Assembly: GCA_963921195.1 (NCBI GenBank)
Contig: OY992536.1
Location: 4,650,001 to 4,714,000, forward strand
Direction: 5' to 3'
From: Pegoplata infirma
Taxonomy: Eukaryota > Arthropoda > Insecta > Diptera > Anthomyiidae
Length of the DNA: 64,000 bases
The translations under genes and the position numbers were made by a program. Of this stretch, positions 47,590 through 58,923 are shown in pieces (the stretch's first letter is position 1; every line of letters begins with the position of its first letter). Under the pieces are notes generated by a model that was not told the DNA's origin, did no database searches, and saw only the letters and a list, made by a program, of their open reading frames with translations.

Positions 47590-47767
47590 ACAATGGTAAT
47601 TTTTCAAACTCTTAAAAAAAAGTTCCAAAAACCCACCAAAGTGGGCGGAAATATAAGGGTTTTCCATTTTATTTTTAAATTAATTTTTTAAATATGCACA
47701 ATTAAAGGGCATTTTCAGCTTGACAAAATGTTACTAAATTTTCCGTTCTATCACAACACGTTAAAAA

Positions 47768-48708
47768 CCCGACTAAAACTAAATATACAGGTCCATATAT
47801 AATTTGAAATTGAGCCATATATAATTTAATATGGCCCAACACGTATTTGGATAAAATAAGATGATGAAATTGGTGGATCAAAATAGCTCAAAATTTGTTA
47901 TATTAGATTAAATATGATCGTTTTTGATCCGAATATTGGGTTTATCTAATTTGATATAATTGTATATAAATTTATATCATAAGATAAAATATGTAGAATT
48001 TTGCAGAAAATATTTTTTTTTTATCTCATAATTTTCAAATTTATCCCAAGTTTTTTTCGGGATGTGCAAAAAAAAATTGCAAAAAAAAATTGTGTCCGGG
48101 ACTTCGAAATTAAAAAAAAATAGAAATTTAAAAAAAAAAAAATCTTAAAACTTCGTTAATAAATTTTTACTTCAAAAAGCAAAAAATGTACCAAAAATAT
48201 TTTTTATCCAGGACTTAGAAAATTCTACAAAACTTTTTCAGGACTTGTAAAATTTTTCAAAATTTGGCTAATTTTTTTTGTTTAAATAATTTTTAATGAA
48301 ATTCTTAACTCCAAAACGCAAAAACTATTTTCGTCTGGAAATTTTAAAAAAATTTCTCGGGACTTAGATCACTTTTTCCCCCGATTCGGCACCATACATA
48401 TATGTATATCTCATCTTGTATGAGGTCAGACATGGAGTTGTATATCATATATTTATTAATCTAATCTTGTATGAGGTCATTCATGGAGTCATATAAAATA
48501 TTATATGCAATATCTAATTTAATAAAGCTTTATATATTGTATGTGGAGCAACACATAATTCGATATCCTTGTATATGGCACCATATTAAATTTTGGGTGT
48601 AAAACTTATTACAAGATACATTTACATATAATTATGTAAAGTACTGTGTATGGCCATATATAAATATATTAAATAATATGTTACTATATCTAAACTTTTT
48701 TAGTCGGG
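47768..48708. mobile_element. A+T-rich TIR element, CCCGACTAAAA ends
   Basis: Cccgactaaaa at 47768 pairs with ttttagtcggg ending at 48708. The subterminal regions repeat catatataatt and tatatgg motifs on both sides. Length is 941 bp. No TSD beyond aa/aa is seen. It interrupts the element 46928-49190. Confidence 0.6.
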
Positions 48709-49489
48709 AAGTTATCAATTCTCAAAAATGGACAAAAACACGTTTTTTGAGAACTTTGACCTCAATTTTCTCGAAAACATGACGTGACAGCAAAATTTTA
48801 AAAATAGATTCAGAATCAGCATTGAAATGTTAATCGAAAACAGACCCATTAATTTTTAAATGGGTTGTGATAGAAAGGTGCTTTTTGTAGCAAATTTCTT
48901 AGCAAAAACTGCCTCTTCATCATGCATGATTAAAAAAAATAATTTAATTTTTTTTTTTAATTTTTAGTGTAGAATCGACTGGTGCATTCAGATTTGCTAT
49001 ACATTTAGCCGTTTTTTCTCTGCAGAAAAATCAGCTCAAAATCCGCGTTTTCAGATGCTTTGAACCACCCCAAGGAGTAAAAATTTTTCCAAAAAAATAC
49101 CGCCATTCTTTTTAGCTCCCCTAAATCCTTTAAAAAAATTATGATATCCGATAAACAGATGAAGTGACATAGTCACCAAACGAACTCTAATATATATTCA
49201 TGATCGATTTTAAGACGATCTAGCGATGTCCGTCCGTCTGTTAAAAAACGCTAACTTTTGAATGACTTTACTGAGGCTTCTGAAGTTTGGCATACATGTT
49301 AGACCTTTACCTGGTCTAATTGGAATTGCATTTTAGCGAAATCGGGGAAGTGGTTCAAAAGAAGGGTATTCATAGATTTAGCCAAATCGAATTTAACTTT
49401 TCTACTTGTTTTCTTTCTTTTCCCCTCTCCACTCCTTTTCTTTCATTTTTCTTTCGTTTTAATTTTTCCTTTTTTTCGAATTCGGTTTG

Positions 49490-50575
49490 AGAGGGGGGGT
49501 CGGGAAAGTTGCCCTTTAGGGTCGATATTAACACACAAGGGTTCCCTTTTTAGCTTGAAAATCAAAAAGTTCCAAACAAAGTGACAAAAATTTTTTTTTT
49601 TAAATATATGTCCGAAACATTACTGAAAAAGTGTTTTTATGGTCAAAAAAATGTTTACCAAAAAAACACTTTTTCAGCAATATCCCAGCAAAACTTAGAT
49701 TACCAAATAAGGTTTAAAATAAGGTATAGGATTGCTTATTTTATACATTGCAGCATTGATGATTTTAACAGGGGATACGACTCAAAGTAATGCATCCACA
49801 TTATGACAGAGAATACCAGTAAGGTATAAAATAATTGATTAAATTTATAGCAAAGCATACGAGTAAGGTATAAAATATAGCATACCAGAACATAATATAA
49901 GGTGTTACGAGTAGTGAAAAAGTAATTTTGTATTAAATTTACTCACGTGATTGTAAGTGAGTGTAAGTAGATAAAATATGCTCGTATGTGAGTGTTTGTC
50001 ATTAGAAAATTCCTGTCGGGAGCCCATCTATAGTTTAAAAGTATGCATTTTTTATAAAATATTTATTTTTAATGTTATTGTAATGCATTATGCATCCAAT
50101 TATAAATAATGCATTATTTCAAACTTTGAAATAATACATAATGCATTATTTCAAACTTTGAAATAATACATAATGTAACCAAATATAAGTCATCCATGAT
50201 TTAATGTTTAGAAATAATAAATATGAAATACATTTTTTCCAATAATCATGCATTACGTAACAAATTATTAGTAAAGCATTATTTTTCACTTTAAAGTAAT
50301 ACGTTGTTGAACAAATATTTGGTAAGACATCCTAAAATAATGCTACAAATAAGGTATATACATTACCTGGTAATGTGTTATATAATCACCACCCATTACC
50401 AAAGTTTTGCTGGGATCCGAACAAAAACCAGATATTTTTTTTTTACTATGTTTGGAATTTTCCAAACTTTCAAGTCAAAAAATGTAACCAAAGCCATTGT
50501 CCAACAGGTCCAATATTTTTGTGTGTTAATATCGACCCTAAAAGGCAACTCTCACGACCCCGACACTTACGAAAT
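49490..50575. mobile_element. TIR element split by a CCCAGCAAAA insertion
   Basis: The left arm has gttgccctttagggtcgata and ttaacacacaa. It is matched by ttgtgtgttaatatcgaccc and taaaaggcaac near 50518-50550. The outermost parts (tttttcgaattcg; cgaaattcgaaaaa) extend the arms, so limits could be 49465-50590. A hairpin, actgaaaaagtgttttt with its reversal, lies at 49622-49681. The 132-residue frame at 50304-50702 spans both elements and is unlikely to be real. Confidence 0.6.
49684..50414. mobile_element. TIR element with CCCAGCAAAA termini, copy 2
   Basis: Cccagcaaaacttag at the left pairs with aagttttgctggg at the right. It has the same terminal motif as 3484-4206 and a similar length (731 against 723 bp). 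The interior holds aataaggta repeats and, at 50100-50175, a 31-bp palindromic unit (tgcattatttcaaactttga, aataat) in two tandem copies. Confidence 0.7.
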
Positions 50576-50702
50576 TCGAAAAAATCTTAATTTGCTGCAC
50601 TCTAACGATTTATTTGACGTGGATATTAAATGCAATTGCTCACGTGATAAGCTTTTTAAAACAATACAGTGTATCGATACCATTTTTCCTGAAGTGACTT
50701 AA

Positions 50703-51234
50703 AAAGTTGGCAGTTTTATATATTAAACTCCATTTTTCTATTCGATTACCCAAATTTCTTACTATTTTTTACTATAGCTGGAAAGTCTTGTTTACTTTTT
50801 GTATTGAAAAATTCCAGCTGTAGTAAAATGAGTAAAAAATAGTAGATTGAAGTAAGGTAATCGAACAGACCTAATATTGTATTTTTCATAAATTTCCAGT
50901 TGAAAGTTATGAAATTTGTTTTGTGTGTCTACAATGACTTTTAGTTTGAATTATTCAGAAACTATTATTTTGCAAATTATTAATTATGTAGCCACGTATA
51001 TATGTAGTATATAGTCTATTGCGTTGAAATCATTATGTTTTTCTCATATAAGCAAATTTATGTCAATGATAATACTCTGTTTTGAACATAAAAATTTCAC
51101 CATAAAATTGATATTGAAAATATATTAAGTCATAAATGACTATTAATAGCAGATTAAAAGTCAATAACTGATGGTAAATGAAATTTAAATGTTATTTACT
51201 CAAAGCACACATCCATACATACACCCACATATTA
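50703..51234. other. A+T-rich DNA without recognisable features
   Basis: A loose inverted pair around ttactattttttact and agtaaaaaatagta lies at 50760-50845. Otherwise nothing is visible. Confidence 0.5.
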
Positions 51235-51243
51235 TGTGTGCAC

Positions 51244-51581
51244 TAGGTTGGTACTTATTTTGAAAATTTTTGCAGCTTCCACTCCCCGGCTTTGTTAAAC
51301 GACCTTGAATACATAAGTATCTATATTGAGTCAAATTTAAATTACATTTTTTTTAATTTAAAACATTTAATTTAATTCTCGAAAATTATCTTTTAAAAAT
51401 ATCTGAAGCAAAATTAAAATAAGCTTTAATCTTTTTTAACCTTTTTTTAGTGCATTCGTGGGAGATTAGGAAATAAAAAAAATTGATATCCTATTTTTAA
51501 CTATCAGAGAATTACAAAGAAATATATTTTTTTGGCAATAGCAGGCAAAAATCCTAAATTTTCAAAATAAGTACCACCCTT
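51244..51581. mobile_element. Short hAT-like MITE, TAGGKTGG termini
   Basis: Left end taggttggtacttattttga; right end tcaaaataagtaccaccctt. Perfect 8-bp TSD gtgtgcac at 51236-51243 and 51582-51589. TIRs run about 25 bp with one or two mismatches. Length is 338 bp. The termini resemble those of the foldback at 54099-57312. Confidence 0.82.
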
Positions 51582-51589
51582 GTGTGCAC

Positions 51590-52009
51590 ACACAATAATA
51601 TCAGGCATGTTGATTTCATGAACCAATATTATCAAGGAACAATATTAACAGGTCACGTAGACGTATGAGTAATATGAAATCAAACAGATTTTTTTAAAAA
51701 TAAGTATACGTACTCGTGGAGTATTAAATGTCAATAAAAACATAAGTATTTAAATACATAAATATATGTTAAAAAATCTTAAATCCAAAGTTGTGGAAAT
51801 TTTTTTGTAAAATTTAATAACACTGTGAATTATTTAACTAAAAGCAGGTAAACTTTCTTTTAAATTTGTGAAGCTACACTCAGAAGAAAAACTCTGTCGA
51901 AAAATCTGTAAGACAACAGAAATGAATATTTTAACTAAATTCTCTGTCATTTAGTTTTAAAAAATAACAGAAATCAGCAGATTTTTTATTTTGATAGCAG
52001 ATTATTTAT
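51590..52009. other. A+T-rich DNA with one MITE fragment
   Basis: Near 51874 tacactcagaagaaaaactc and ctgtcgaaaaatctgt resemble the terminus of the CACTCA MITE family (13998-14812). No right end was found. Confidence 0.45.
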
Positions 52010-52210
52010 TGTTAGGCCAGTGTCTAATTTTTAAAGTGACGAAGGACACCACCTCAGTTTGACTATACACAATTACTGTTTTCATTTTCTTAAAATCAAA
52101 AAGGTTTTAAACTTGGATTTGTAACTTGGATATCAATTCATCTCCTGCTGAATAAAAAAGCACCTGGTTAACAAAATAAAACGCAATTATTTTTAATAAA
52201 ATTTTTAAAA
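52010..52210 (+). repeat. Dispersed repeat 'C', copy 2
   Basis: It matches 21243-21480 in order: cagtgtctaatttt, ccacctcagtttgactata, ttgtaacttggata. Confidence 0.65.
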
Positions 52211-52669
52211 AAAATTTTACCAAACATTTATTGTTTTCATAAACTTTTTTTATACCCTCCACTCGAGTAATAGACGTTATATATAAGTTTGTCATTCCAT
52301 TTGTAACACCTCGAAATATTGGTGTAGAATCCCATAAAGTATTCATGACCTACGATAGATTTTAAGTCGATCTAGCGATGTCCGTCCGTCCATCTGTCCG
52401 TTTGTCTGTTGAAAACAAGCAACCTTTTAAAAGACTTTACAACTGAAGTTTGGTATATATGTAAACTTGTATGGGAGCCCCCTTAGGAAGTGGAAATAGG
52501 GGTAAGGTATGTTCAAGAAAAATGTTGGGGCAGAAAATTATTGGAGGTTCGTCTCACATTGCACCCTTCCAGGGGCGTTTCTAGGGCAGTTGTGGGGCTT
52601 TTTGGAGATTTTTACCTCTTTACGCCCAACCTTGACCCCTATGAGGGGCCATATGGCCCCACCCCATCG

Positions 52670-53904
52670 CACAGTGGGTTGAAATGTACCAAAAGTGAGG
52701 ATTAATTCACTGGGTGAAAGGAAATTAAATTATACATCACTATTTGCCAAAAACTTTTGTTTTGAGTAAATTACTCTATCGACTGTGAGCTGTCAAAGTC
52801 AAATAATTTTTTATAATTATTAATAATTAATAATTTTTAATAATGATAGTTGATCTCACATTTCCCCCTTTAGGAGCTGGCATGGAGCGGCAGCAACAGA
52901 TTTCATTAAAAAAAAAAAAATTATATGGGGACTACCTTAAGGGTTAAATGTACAGGGTAGGTATATTCTTAGAAAATGTTTGGGTTAAAAACATATTGGG
53001 GTTCGGCCACACATTCGACATCTCTAGGGGCACCCTTGGGGCAGTTAGAGCTGTATGAGCAGATTTTATTAAAATGACATTTTGTATGGGAGCCCCATTA
53101 TTGAGTGGAGATACGGTATAAGTATGTTCCAAAAAAATTTTGGGGGGTAAAAATTAATGGGGTCGGCCTTAGTGGAAACCACTCTAAGATACACCATGGG
53201 AGCGGTAGGAGCTAATTTCATAAAACAAATTTATAAAAAAATAAAAATAAATTGTATGGGGACCACCTTAAGGGTTAAAGATAGAGGGTAGGTATATTCT
53301 AAAAAAAATGTTGGGGTTGACAAAATATTGGGGGTCGGTCACACATTTACATTTCTAGGGGCACTCTTGGAGCAGTTAGAGCTGTAGGAGCAGATTTTTT
53401 AAAAATGACATTTTGTATGGAAGCCCCATTATCGAGTGGAGATACGGTATAAGTATGTTCCAAAAAAATGTTGGGAGGTTAAAATTAATGGGGGTCGGTC
53501 TTATTGATTAATACTCTACGAAGCACCCTGGGAGCGGTAGTAGCTGATTTCATAAAATTAATTTAAAAAAAATAAAAAACAATTTTATGGGGATCACCTT
53601 AAGGGTTAAAGATAGAGGGTAGGTATATTCTAAGAAAATGTTGGGATTGAAATTATATTTGGGGCCGGTCACACATTTGACATCTCTTGGGGCATTATTG
53701 GAGCAGTTAGAGCGGTAGGAGCCAATTTTAATAAAAAGGTTATATCTTCTTTTTTAATAAAAAAATTTTTTCTATAATTTGTTTTTTTCTGTAAAACATT
53801 TTTTTTACTAAATAATGTATAGTTAGTCTAAAAAAATATAAATATTAATAATAAAGGGCTTTTCTGAATTAATCCCCAGTTTACATATGTTTCAACCCAA
53901 TGTG
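52670..53904. mobile_element. Transib-like element with internal tandem repeats
   Basis: Left end cacagtgggttgaaatgta; right end, reversed, cacattgggttgaaacatat. Perfect 5-bp TSD catcg at 52665-52669 and 53905-53909. CACAGTG-type ends with a 5-bp TSD are the mark of Transib transposons. The right heptamer carries one change (CACATTG). Length is 1235 bp and no transposase is present. Most of it is the 332-bp tandem array. Confidence 0.72.
52922..53740 (+). repeat. ~332-bp higher-order tandem repeat (two half-units)
   Basis: Half-unit B (tatggggaccaccttaaggg, ggtaggtatattct, cggtcacacattt, agcagttagagc) starts near 52922, 53255 and 53586. Half-unit A (tgtatgggagccccattat, gagtggagatacggtataag) starts near 53083 and 53416. 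The spacing is 331-333 bp. A and B share a weak common pattern, so an ancestral unit of about 165 bp duplicated and then the pair amplified. A related single unit (gtatgggagcccccttagga) at 52468 lies outside the Transib-like ends. Confidence 0.85.
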
Positions 53905-54823
53905 CATCGCCCTCATTTTTTGGCTCGTGCTTTCTTTTTCGAACCTATAAAAATTAGAGGTTATCGCGGATCGAAATCAAAAACTGGTTAGCTATCCCAC
54001 GCCTAATAGTGCAAATTGAAGAACCGTTTTATGTGTTCCAAAGTTAACATTTTTTTTTTATAGGTATCCCACACGCATCCCACTAAGCGACTCCATAGTA
54101 GGGTGGATCGAATTTGGCTTTTTGGCGAATTTCGTTCCGGCTCACCGACAGATGTGTTGGAATAGACCTAAAAACAATGTGGTTAAATTTTCATGCAGAT
54201 CGGTGGTCATCTTCCGCTGCCGAAATGACGTTGAAAATCCGCGATTTCTTAAAAAATTGTATTTATTTCAAAATATTGCCAAAATTACAAAAATCACTTA
54301 ATCTTCTTTTTTATTTCAGTCAATCTTTTCAATTCGATCATATTTTCTTAGAAAAAAATTTCAGCTTATTAGGACATTGTTAACCCCTCTAAAACGGTAG
54401 CCGAAAATTACCCATTCATTTTGCCCTAAACTCAAAACCACCAAATTTAAAAAAGAATTTTTTTTTTGATTTTAAGTTTCACAATCTAAAGTTTTTATTG
54501 CATTTATATCAAGTATATATAAGTTCGTTTGACAAAAAATTTTTTTGAAAAAATACGAGATTCTTAAACAGCGCGTGTAACGGTCTGTTTCCAGGATTTT
54601 TTGGGAAAATTTAACTTTTTTTTTAAACTCAACATTTTTAGTTAAGAACTTTTCATTTTACACCAGATTTATTATAAATTATAAAACTTAATATAGAAAT
54701 GTTAGATTTTAAGAAACTCCTTAACCCTAAACAGCTTTGGGCCCTAAATGACCCATGATGAACATGCATCTAGCAATAAGCCGCTTTTGGCGGTCGACAA
54801 ACCATTGGAAAAATATTTTTCAA

Positions 54824-55712
54824 TTAAAAATGGGAGCGTGAGTAAGGATGGGAGCGTGAGTAGAGATGGGAGCGTGAGTGAATTCGACCACCTCACGCTT
54901 ACGAAGAAAAAAAAATTTCTCACGCAAGAAATTTTTTAATTTTGCATACATTTTACGCAGGATTACATGAGTGTCACATGTTAATCTCACTCAAGCTGAA
55001 TTTTGACGTGTTTCATTTTTCCGTCACCATAAAAATCATGCAAACTCACGAAATTTTACTCACGCTTAACAGTGCAATTTTAAAAATAATATTTTTAATG
55101 CAAATGAAACAAAAAAGTTCAAATATCATTCAAATAGTATCCCGCTTAAATGCACCCACCCTTTAAGCATTTTTCGTACCCACCATTAACCATTTATTTA
55201 TATCTGACAAAAAAAGTAATTCACATTTAAATAAGAATATTGCTGAATAAATTCAATAGACTATTTACTTGCTATATTCTGGCATTTAAAGGGATAATGC
55301 TTTCGGGGTGGGAGCATTTAAATGGGAAATAATATTTAAACTTGTTTAAAAAAAATATATGGATCACTTTTTAATTTTGCATTAAAAATATAATTTGTAC
55401 AAATGCACACGTGACACAAATTTCACGTGATTCACTCGTAAGCGTGAATGAAATTGCGAGAGATTGCATGATTTTTTATGGTGACAGAAAAATAAAACAC
55501 GTCAAAATATAGTTATGTTGAGTTTTCGTAAGCGTGATTATAGCGTGAACGAGTTTAATATGTTGCAATCACGTGATCCTGCGTAAAATGTATGCAAACT
55601 TAAAAAATTTCCTGAGCGAATTTTTTTTTCTTCGTGAGCGTGAGTTGCTCAAATTCACTCACGCTCTTATCTCCACTCACGCTCCCATCTTTACCCACGC
55701 TCCCATTTTTAA
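54824..55712. mobile_element. Hairpin element with GGGAGCGTGAGT terminal repeats
   Basis: Three tandem copies of atgggagcgtgagt at the left (54829-54872) are mirrored by actcacgctcccatct motifs at the right (to 55706). The arms continue inward with cttcgtaagcgtgag-like, tgcatacattttacgc, gacgtgttt.attttt and gtcaccataaaaa.catgca, pairing over about 280 bp each. An inner pair (aaatgcaccc, gggtgggagcattt) lies at 55150 and 55312. Flanks ttaa/ttaa are suggestive only. It sits in the loop of the hAT foldback. Confidence 0.78.
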
Positions 55713-55715
55713 TGG

Positions 55716-56591
55716 AAACAAGTAAGAAAATTATAGTCGGTCAAGACCGACCATATAATACCCTACACCAAGGTTTCCCGGAAAATGGGTCCCATGGATC
55801 GATTAGATCTATATGTTGTAAAACCTTTAATAAGTGAAGAAAACACTCACAAATCAAATTTGAGTGAAATAGGCTTCTATTTGTTGACAATAAACCGCTT
55901 TAACTGAATATCGGGCGAAATTTTCACAAGGGGCCTGAGTCCAAAACTGGTCCGATGATTATCAGGTTTGATAAGGTTATTTAAGTACGCGTTTAACATA
56001 CACAAACAAAATTTTAATTAAATATTTTATATTTTCATGAAATTTGAGAGATTTATGTGAAAATCGGAAAGGTGGTTTGTATGGGGGCTACAAGAAGAAC
56101 TGGTCCGATTTCTTTGAAATTCGGAATGATGATATGTGAAGACAAAACATGTTTACCATCCAAATTTCAAAGCGATACCTTCTATAATACGGTTATTAGA
56201 GTCATTTGAGCCAAAACTAAAGAGGACCTTTGTATGGGGGCTAGGTCTAAATATGGACCGATTTTTTCCAATTTCAATAGGCTTCGTCCTTGGGCCAAGA
56301 GAGACTTAAGTTTCAAATTTCAAGTCAATTGATTAAAAATTGCGACCTGTATCGTGTTTACACCGTTTACATGGACAGACAGACAGACAGACAGACAGAC
56401 GGACGGACGGACGGACGGACGGACGGACGGACAGACGGACGGACGGACGGACATCGCTAAATCGACTCAAAAAGTGATTCTGAGTCGATCGGTATACTTA
56501 AAGGTGGGTCTAGGACCAATATTTCGGGTAGTTACAAACATCAGCACAAACTCATTATACCCTGTACCACAGTGTGGTGTAGGGTATAAAA
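55716..56591 (-). mobile_element. mini-me-like element, second subfamily, minus strand
   Basis: Read on the minus strand: tataccctacaccacactgt, ttgtaactacccgaaatatt, a gagtcgatttagcgatgtcc core, a long (GTCY)n run (56371-56452), several modules with ccgattt...tccatac, and the 3' end ggtgtagggtattatatggt, cggtcttgaccgac and ttcttacttgttt. It is the fullest copy of this subfamily. The Asp/Arg/Gln/Thr frame at 56354 is the GTCY run in translation. Confidence 0.88.
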
Positions 56592-57792
56592 ATATGTGCC
56601 CAATGGTTAGTCGCCCGCCAAAAGCGGTTTATTGCTAGATGCATTTGTTCATCATGGGTCATTTAGGGCCCAAAGCTGTTTAGGGTTAAAGAATTTCTTA
56701 AAATCCAACATTTCTATATTAAGTTTTATAATTTATAATAAATCTAGTGTAAAATGAAAAGTTTTTAACGAAAAATGTTGAGTTTTAAAAAAAAAGTGCA
56801 ATTTTCCCAAAATGTCCTGGAAACAGACCGTTACACGCGCTGTTTAAGAATCTCGTATTTTTTCAAAAAAATTTTTTGTTAAACGAACTTATATATACTT
56901 GAAATAAATGCAATAAAAACTTTATATTGTGCAACTTAAAATCAAAAAAAAAAATCTTTTTTAAATTTGGTGGTTTTGAGTTTAGGGCAAAATGAATGGG
57001 TCATTTTCGGCAACCGTTTTAGAGGGGTTAACAATGTCCTATTAAGCTGAAATTTTTTTCTAAGAAAATATGATCGAATTGAAAAGATTGACTGAAATAA
57101 AAAAGAAGATTAAGTGATTTTTGTAATTTTGGCAATTTTTTGAAATAAATACTATTTTTTAAGAAATCACGGATTTTCAACCTCATTTCGGCAGCGGAAG
57201 ATGACCACCGATCTGCATGAAAATTTAACCACATTGTTTTTAGGTCTATTCCAACACAGCTGTCGGTGAGCCGGAACGATATTCGCCCAAAAGCCAAATT
57301 CGATCCACCCTACTCCATAGCTCTTAAAGGAAATGACCCAAGCTTTAGTTTTGGATTTTTAAGAAAAAAATCAAAAAAGACTGAAGAATTAGCTATCTAA
57401 ACTATATGGGACACATTTTGCTAAAAACAATAGGTAAGAAGTTACATGGATTCAAATAAACACCTCTTTGGCCAAAATGTCAAATTTCGACCCCCTCTAA
57501 CTCAGAGAGTTCTTGACCGATCTCGTTGAAAAAATGTGTCTGAACTACTATTCAACAGGACTAATTTCATCCCGATCGGAAGACATCGGTTTAAAAGTTG
57601 TGTCAGTTGACACGAAAACCCCCATATATATATTTTTTCCAAAAACCGCGAGCTAAAACCGCTTATATTTTTGCTATTAAATAACGAAATTCGCAAATAT
57701 GCAAATCATCGACCCAACCTACTGCGGAGGGTATTCATACATTCGGCCTAGTCGAACTAAACTTTTCTAATTGTTTTTTATTTACATGTATA

Positions 57793-57886
57793 TTCCAACA
57801 AGAATCGAACCTTGGATATTTTTGTCATATTCATACCATTAACAATACATACTGGCAGGCACTTTAGCCCACACAGCCACCGCATT
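57793..57886 (-). other. tRNA-like sequence, possible SINE head
   Basis: The reverse complement holds gcggtggctgtgtgggctaa and agtgcctgcc, like an A box and D arm. About 45 bases on come caaggttcgattcttgttgg, like a B box and T arm. The plus-strand side toward 57770 is T-rich, as expected of an A-tail on the minus strand. Stem pairing was not convincing and no TSD was found. Confidence 0.4.
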
Positions 57887-58745
57887 GTTAGAATATGTTA
57901 TTGACAATTACTCGTTTTGAGATGAACTACAAATTACGGCGACATTGGCAATTTCAATTTCACTTCATCAAATTTTCTGTTCTCTTTATATATTTTTCGC
58001 AAAAATGTCATTTGAGTTAAAAATGTCTAAATACGATTAAATTACGCAAAAAAAAAAAAAATCAAAATAATGTTTAACCCTCCGTTTAATAAATACAAAA
58101 AAAAAATCATAAAAAATGTAAATTAAAAGCACTAACAACCACAATAATAAATGGAATCAATGTGGTTTACCATAAATATCAATAAATCCTTTTTTGAATG
58201 AAATGTATTCATGTACAACAACAAAACATATAAATAAACACTCTTGTAGTTACTAAAGAGCCTTAACATTTCCGCATACAAATTCAGACAAATAAACATC
58301 AACAACAACAACAACACAACAACACTTGTTTGTTGTTCTATTAATACACTTATACACACGCAAGCACACACACACACTCTGTGATATTTATACAGATTTA
58401 AGGTCTTTAGTGTTAAAATATAAAAATAAAATGCAATAAAGGGGGAAAAAAATAATAAAATAAACAAAACGCATGGAAAAAAGCAGAAATAAAAATAAAC
58501 AAATACAAAAAACATCAAAATAACCGACACTAAATTGAGATTTACGATGTGTTTATAATAAAAATGCGTACATTCAAATCGAAAATGTCTTTATATAGGG
58601 GCAAATAAATATACATATATGTAACCACATTTGTAAAAATGTGTGACTATTAAAAAAAACCGATTAAAATTTTTTTTCTTGAAATATTTCGCAGTTTGAT
58701 AACGTTAAAAAGTTGTGCAAGGTAAGTTTTTAAGTCAATTGGAAC
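57887..58745. other. A+T-rich DNA with short microsatellites
   Basis: A (CAA)n stretch at about 58296-58325 and an (AC)n stretch near 58352-58378. No gene is visible: the 132-residue minus-strand frame at 58132-58530 is rich in F, Y, L, C and V and lacks recognisable motifs. Confidence 0.55.
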
Positions 58746-58923
58746 CTACGCACAGTGGTTTCCCCCATTGGCCAAAAATCAAAAAAAAAAAAAATTTTTT
58801 TCTAAGCTTTATTGCACTAAATTTATTGATAACACTCTAAATTTTATGAATCTAACCAATTTTCTGTTTTTTTACTAGATTTCATGTTTGTGTTCGTTGA
58901 AAGTTGGGGAATGTTTATAATGC

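Larger units (their letters stand above)
46928..49190. mobile_element. TIR element, ~225-bp arms, itself interrupted
   Basis: The left arm 46928-47150 and right arm 48965-49190 are diverged inverted copies: ttagagtt, gatatcataattttttt, aatggcggtatttttttgga, cttggggtggttcaaagcat, ttgagctgatttttc and cgattctaca. A further pair (ttctatcacaac at 47749, gttgtgatagaa at 48865) extends the symmetry inward. The TSD is unclear because the target is a TA repeat. Confidence 0.75.
46838..49412 (+). mobile_element. mini-me/DINE-1-like element, copy 6, split by nested elements
   Basis: The 5' part (46838-46927) has accactctagtgatagaggg, ttccgtttgtaacacctcga and tctaggaccccat. The 3' part (49191-49412) resumes with attcatgatcgattttaaga, gcgatgtccgtccgtctg and ends tttagccaaatcgaat and ttctacttgtttt. 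Without the insertion the copy is about 310 bp. It is internally shortened compared with the copy at 36847. Confidence 0.85.
54099..57312. mobile_element. 3.2 kb hAT-like foldback, TAGGGTGGATCG termini
   Basis: Perfect 8-bp TSD ctccatag at 54091-54098 and 57313-57320. Ends are tagggtggatcgaatttggc and its reverse complement. Arms of about 720 bp (54099-54815; 56595-57312) are highly alike. Their 89-residue frames on opposite strands (54114 and 57028) mirror each other only because the DNA is inverted. The centre holds a hairpin element and a mini-me copy. The TSD and TAGGGTGG end indicate hAT; no transposase is present. Confidence 0.88.
52251..57780 (+). mobile_element. mini-me/DINE-1-like element, copy 7, with nested insertions
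   Basis: The 5' end is tataccctccactcgagtaa, then ttccatttgtaacacctcga and the gatctagcgatgtccgtccg core. The 3' end, at 57721-57780, is tgcggagggtattcatacat, tcggcctagtcgaactaaac and cttttctaattgtttttt. Subtracting the insertions at 52670-53904 and 54099-57312, with their TSDs, leaves about 1.08 kb. That is close to the 1.02 kb intact copy at 36847-37863, so the two ends very likely belong to one insertion. Confidence 0.8.

Noticed and set aside
47350..47691. 113-residue frame, the second-longest on the plus strand
   Set aside because: It starts in a Lys/Ile-rich A-run, crosses the right TIR of the 47154-47589 element and shows no known motif.
50304..50702. 132-residue frame
   Set aside because: It spans the boundary between two nested TIR elements, so it cannot be an ancestral gene.
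54114..54383. 89-residue frame with a near-identical twin on the minus strand at 57028-57297
   Set aside because: The twin exists because both lie in the inverted arms of the hAT foldback; conservation of the frame follows from DNA similarity and no domain is recognisable.
56354..56638. Frame with DRQTDRQTD and TDGRTDG runs
   Set aside because: It is the (GTCY)n run of a mini-me element read in translation.
58132..58530. 132-residue minus-strand frame, hydrophobic
   Set aside because: Rich in F, Y, L, C and V from A/C/A-type microsatellites; no motif, and A+T-rich DNA gives such frames by chance.
58751..58790. Full recombination signal (heptamer, spacer, nonamer) at the Transib end
   Set aside because: The heptamer is exact, but no good ACAAAAACC-like nonamer lies at a 12- or 23-bp spacing at both ends.
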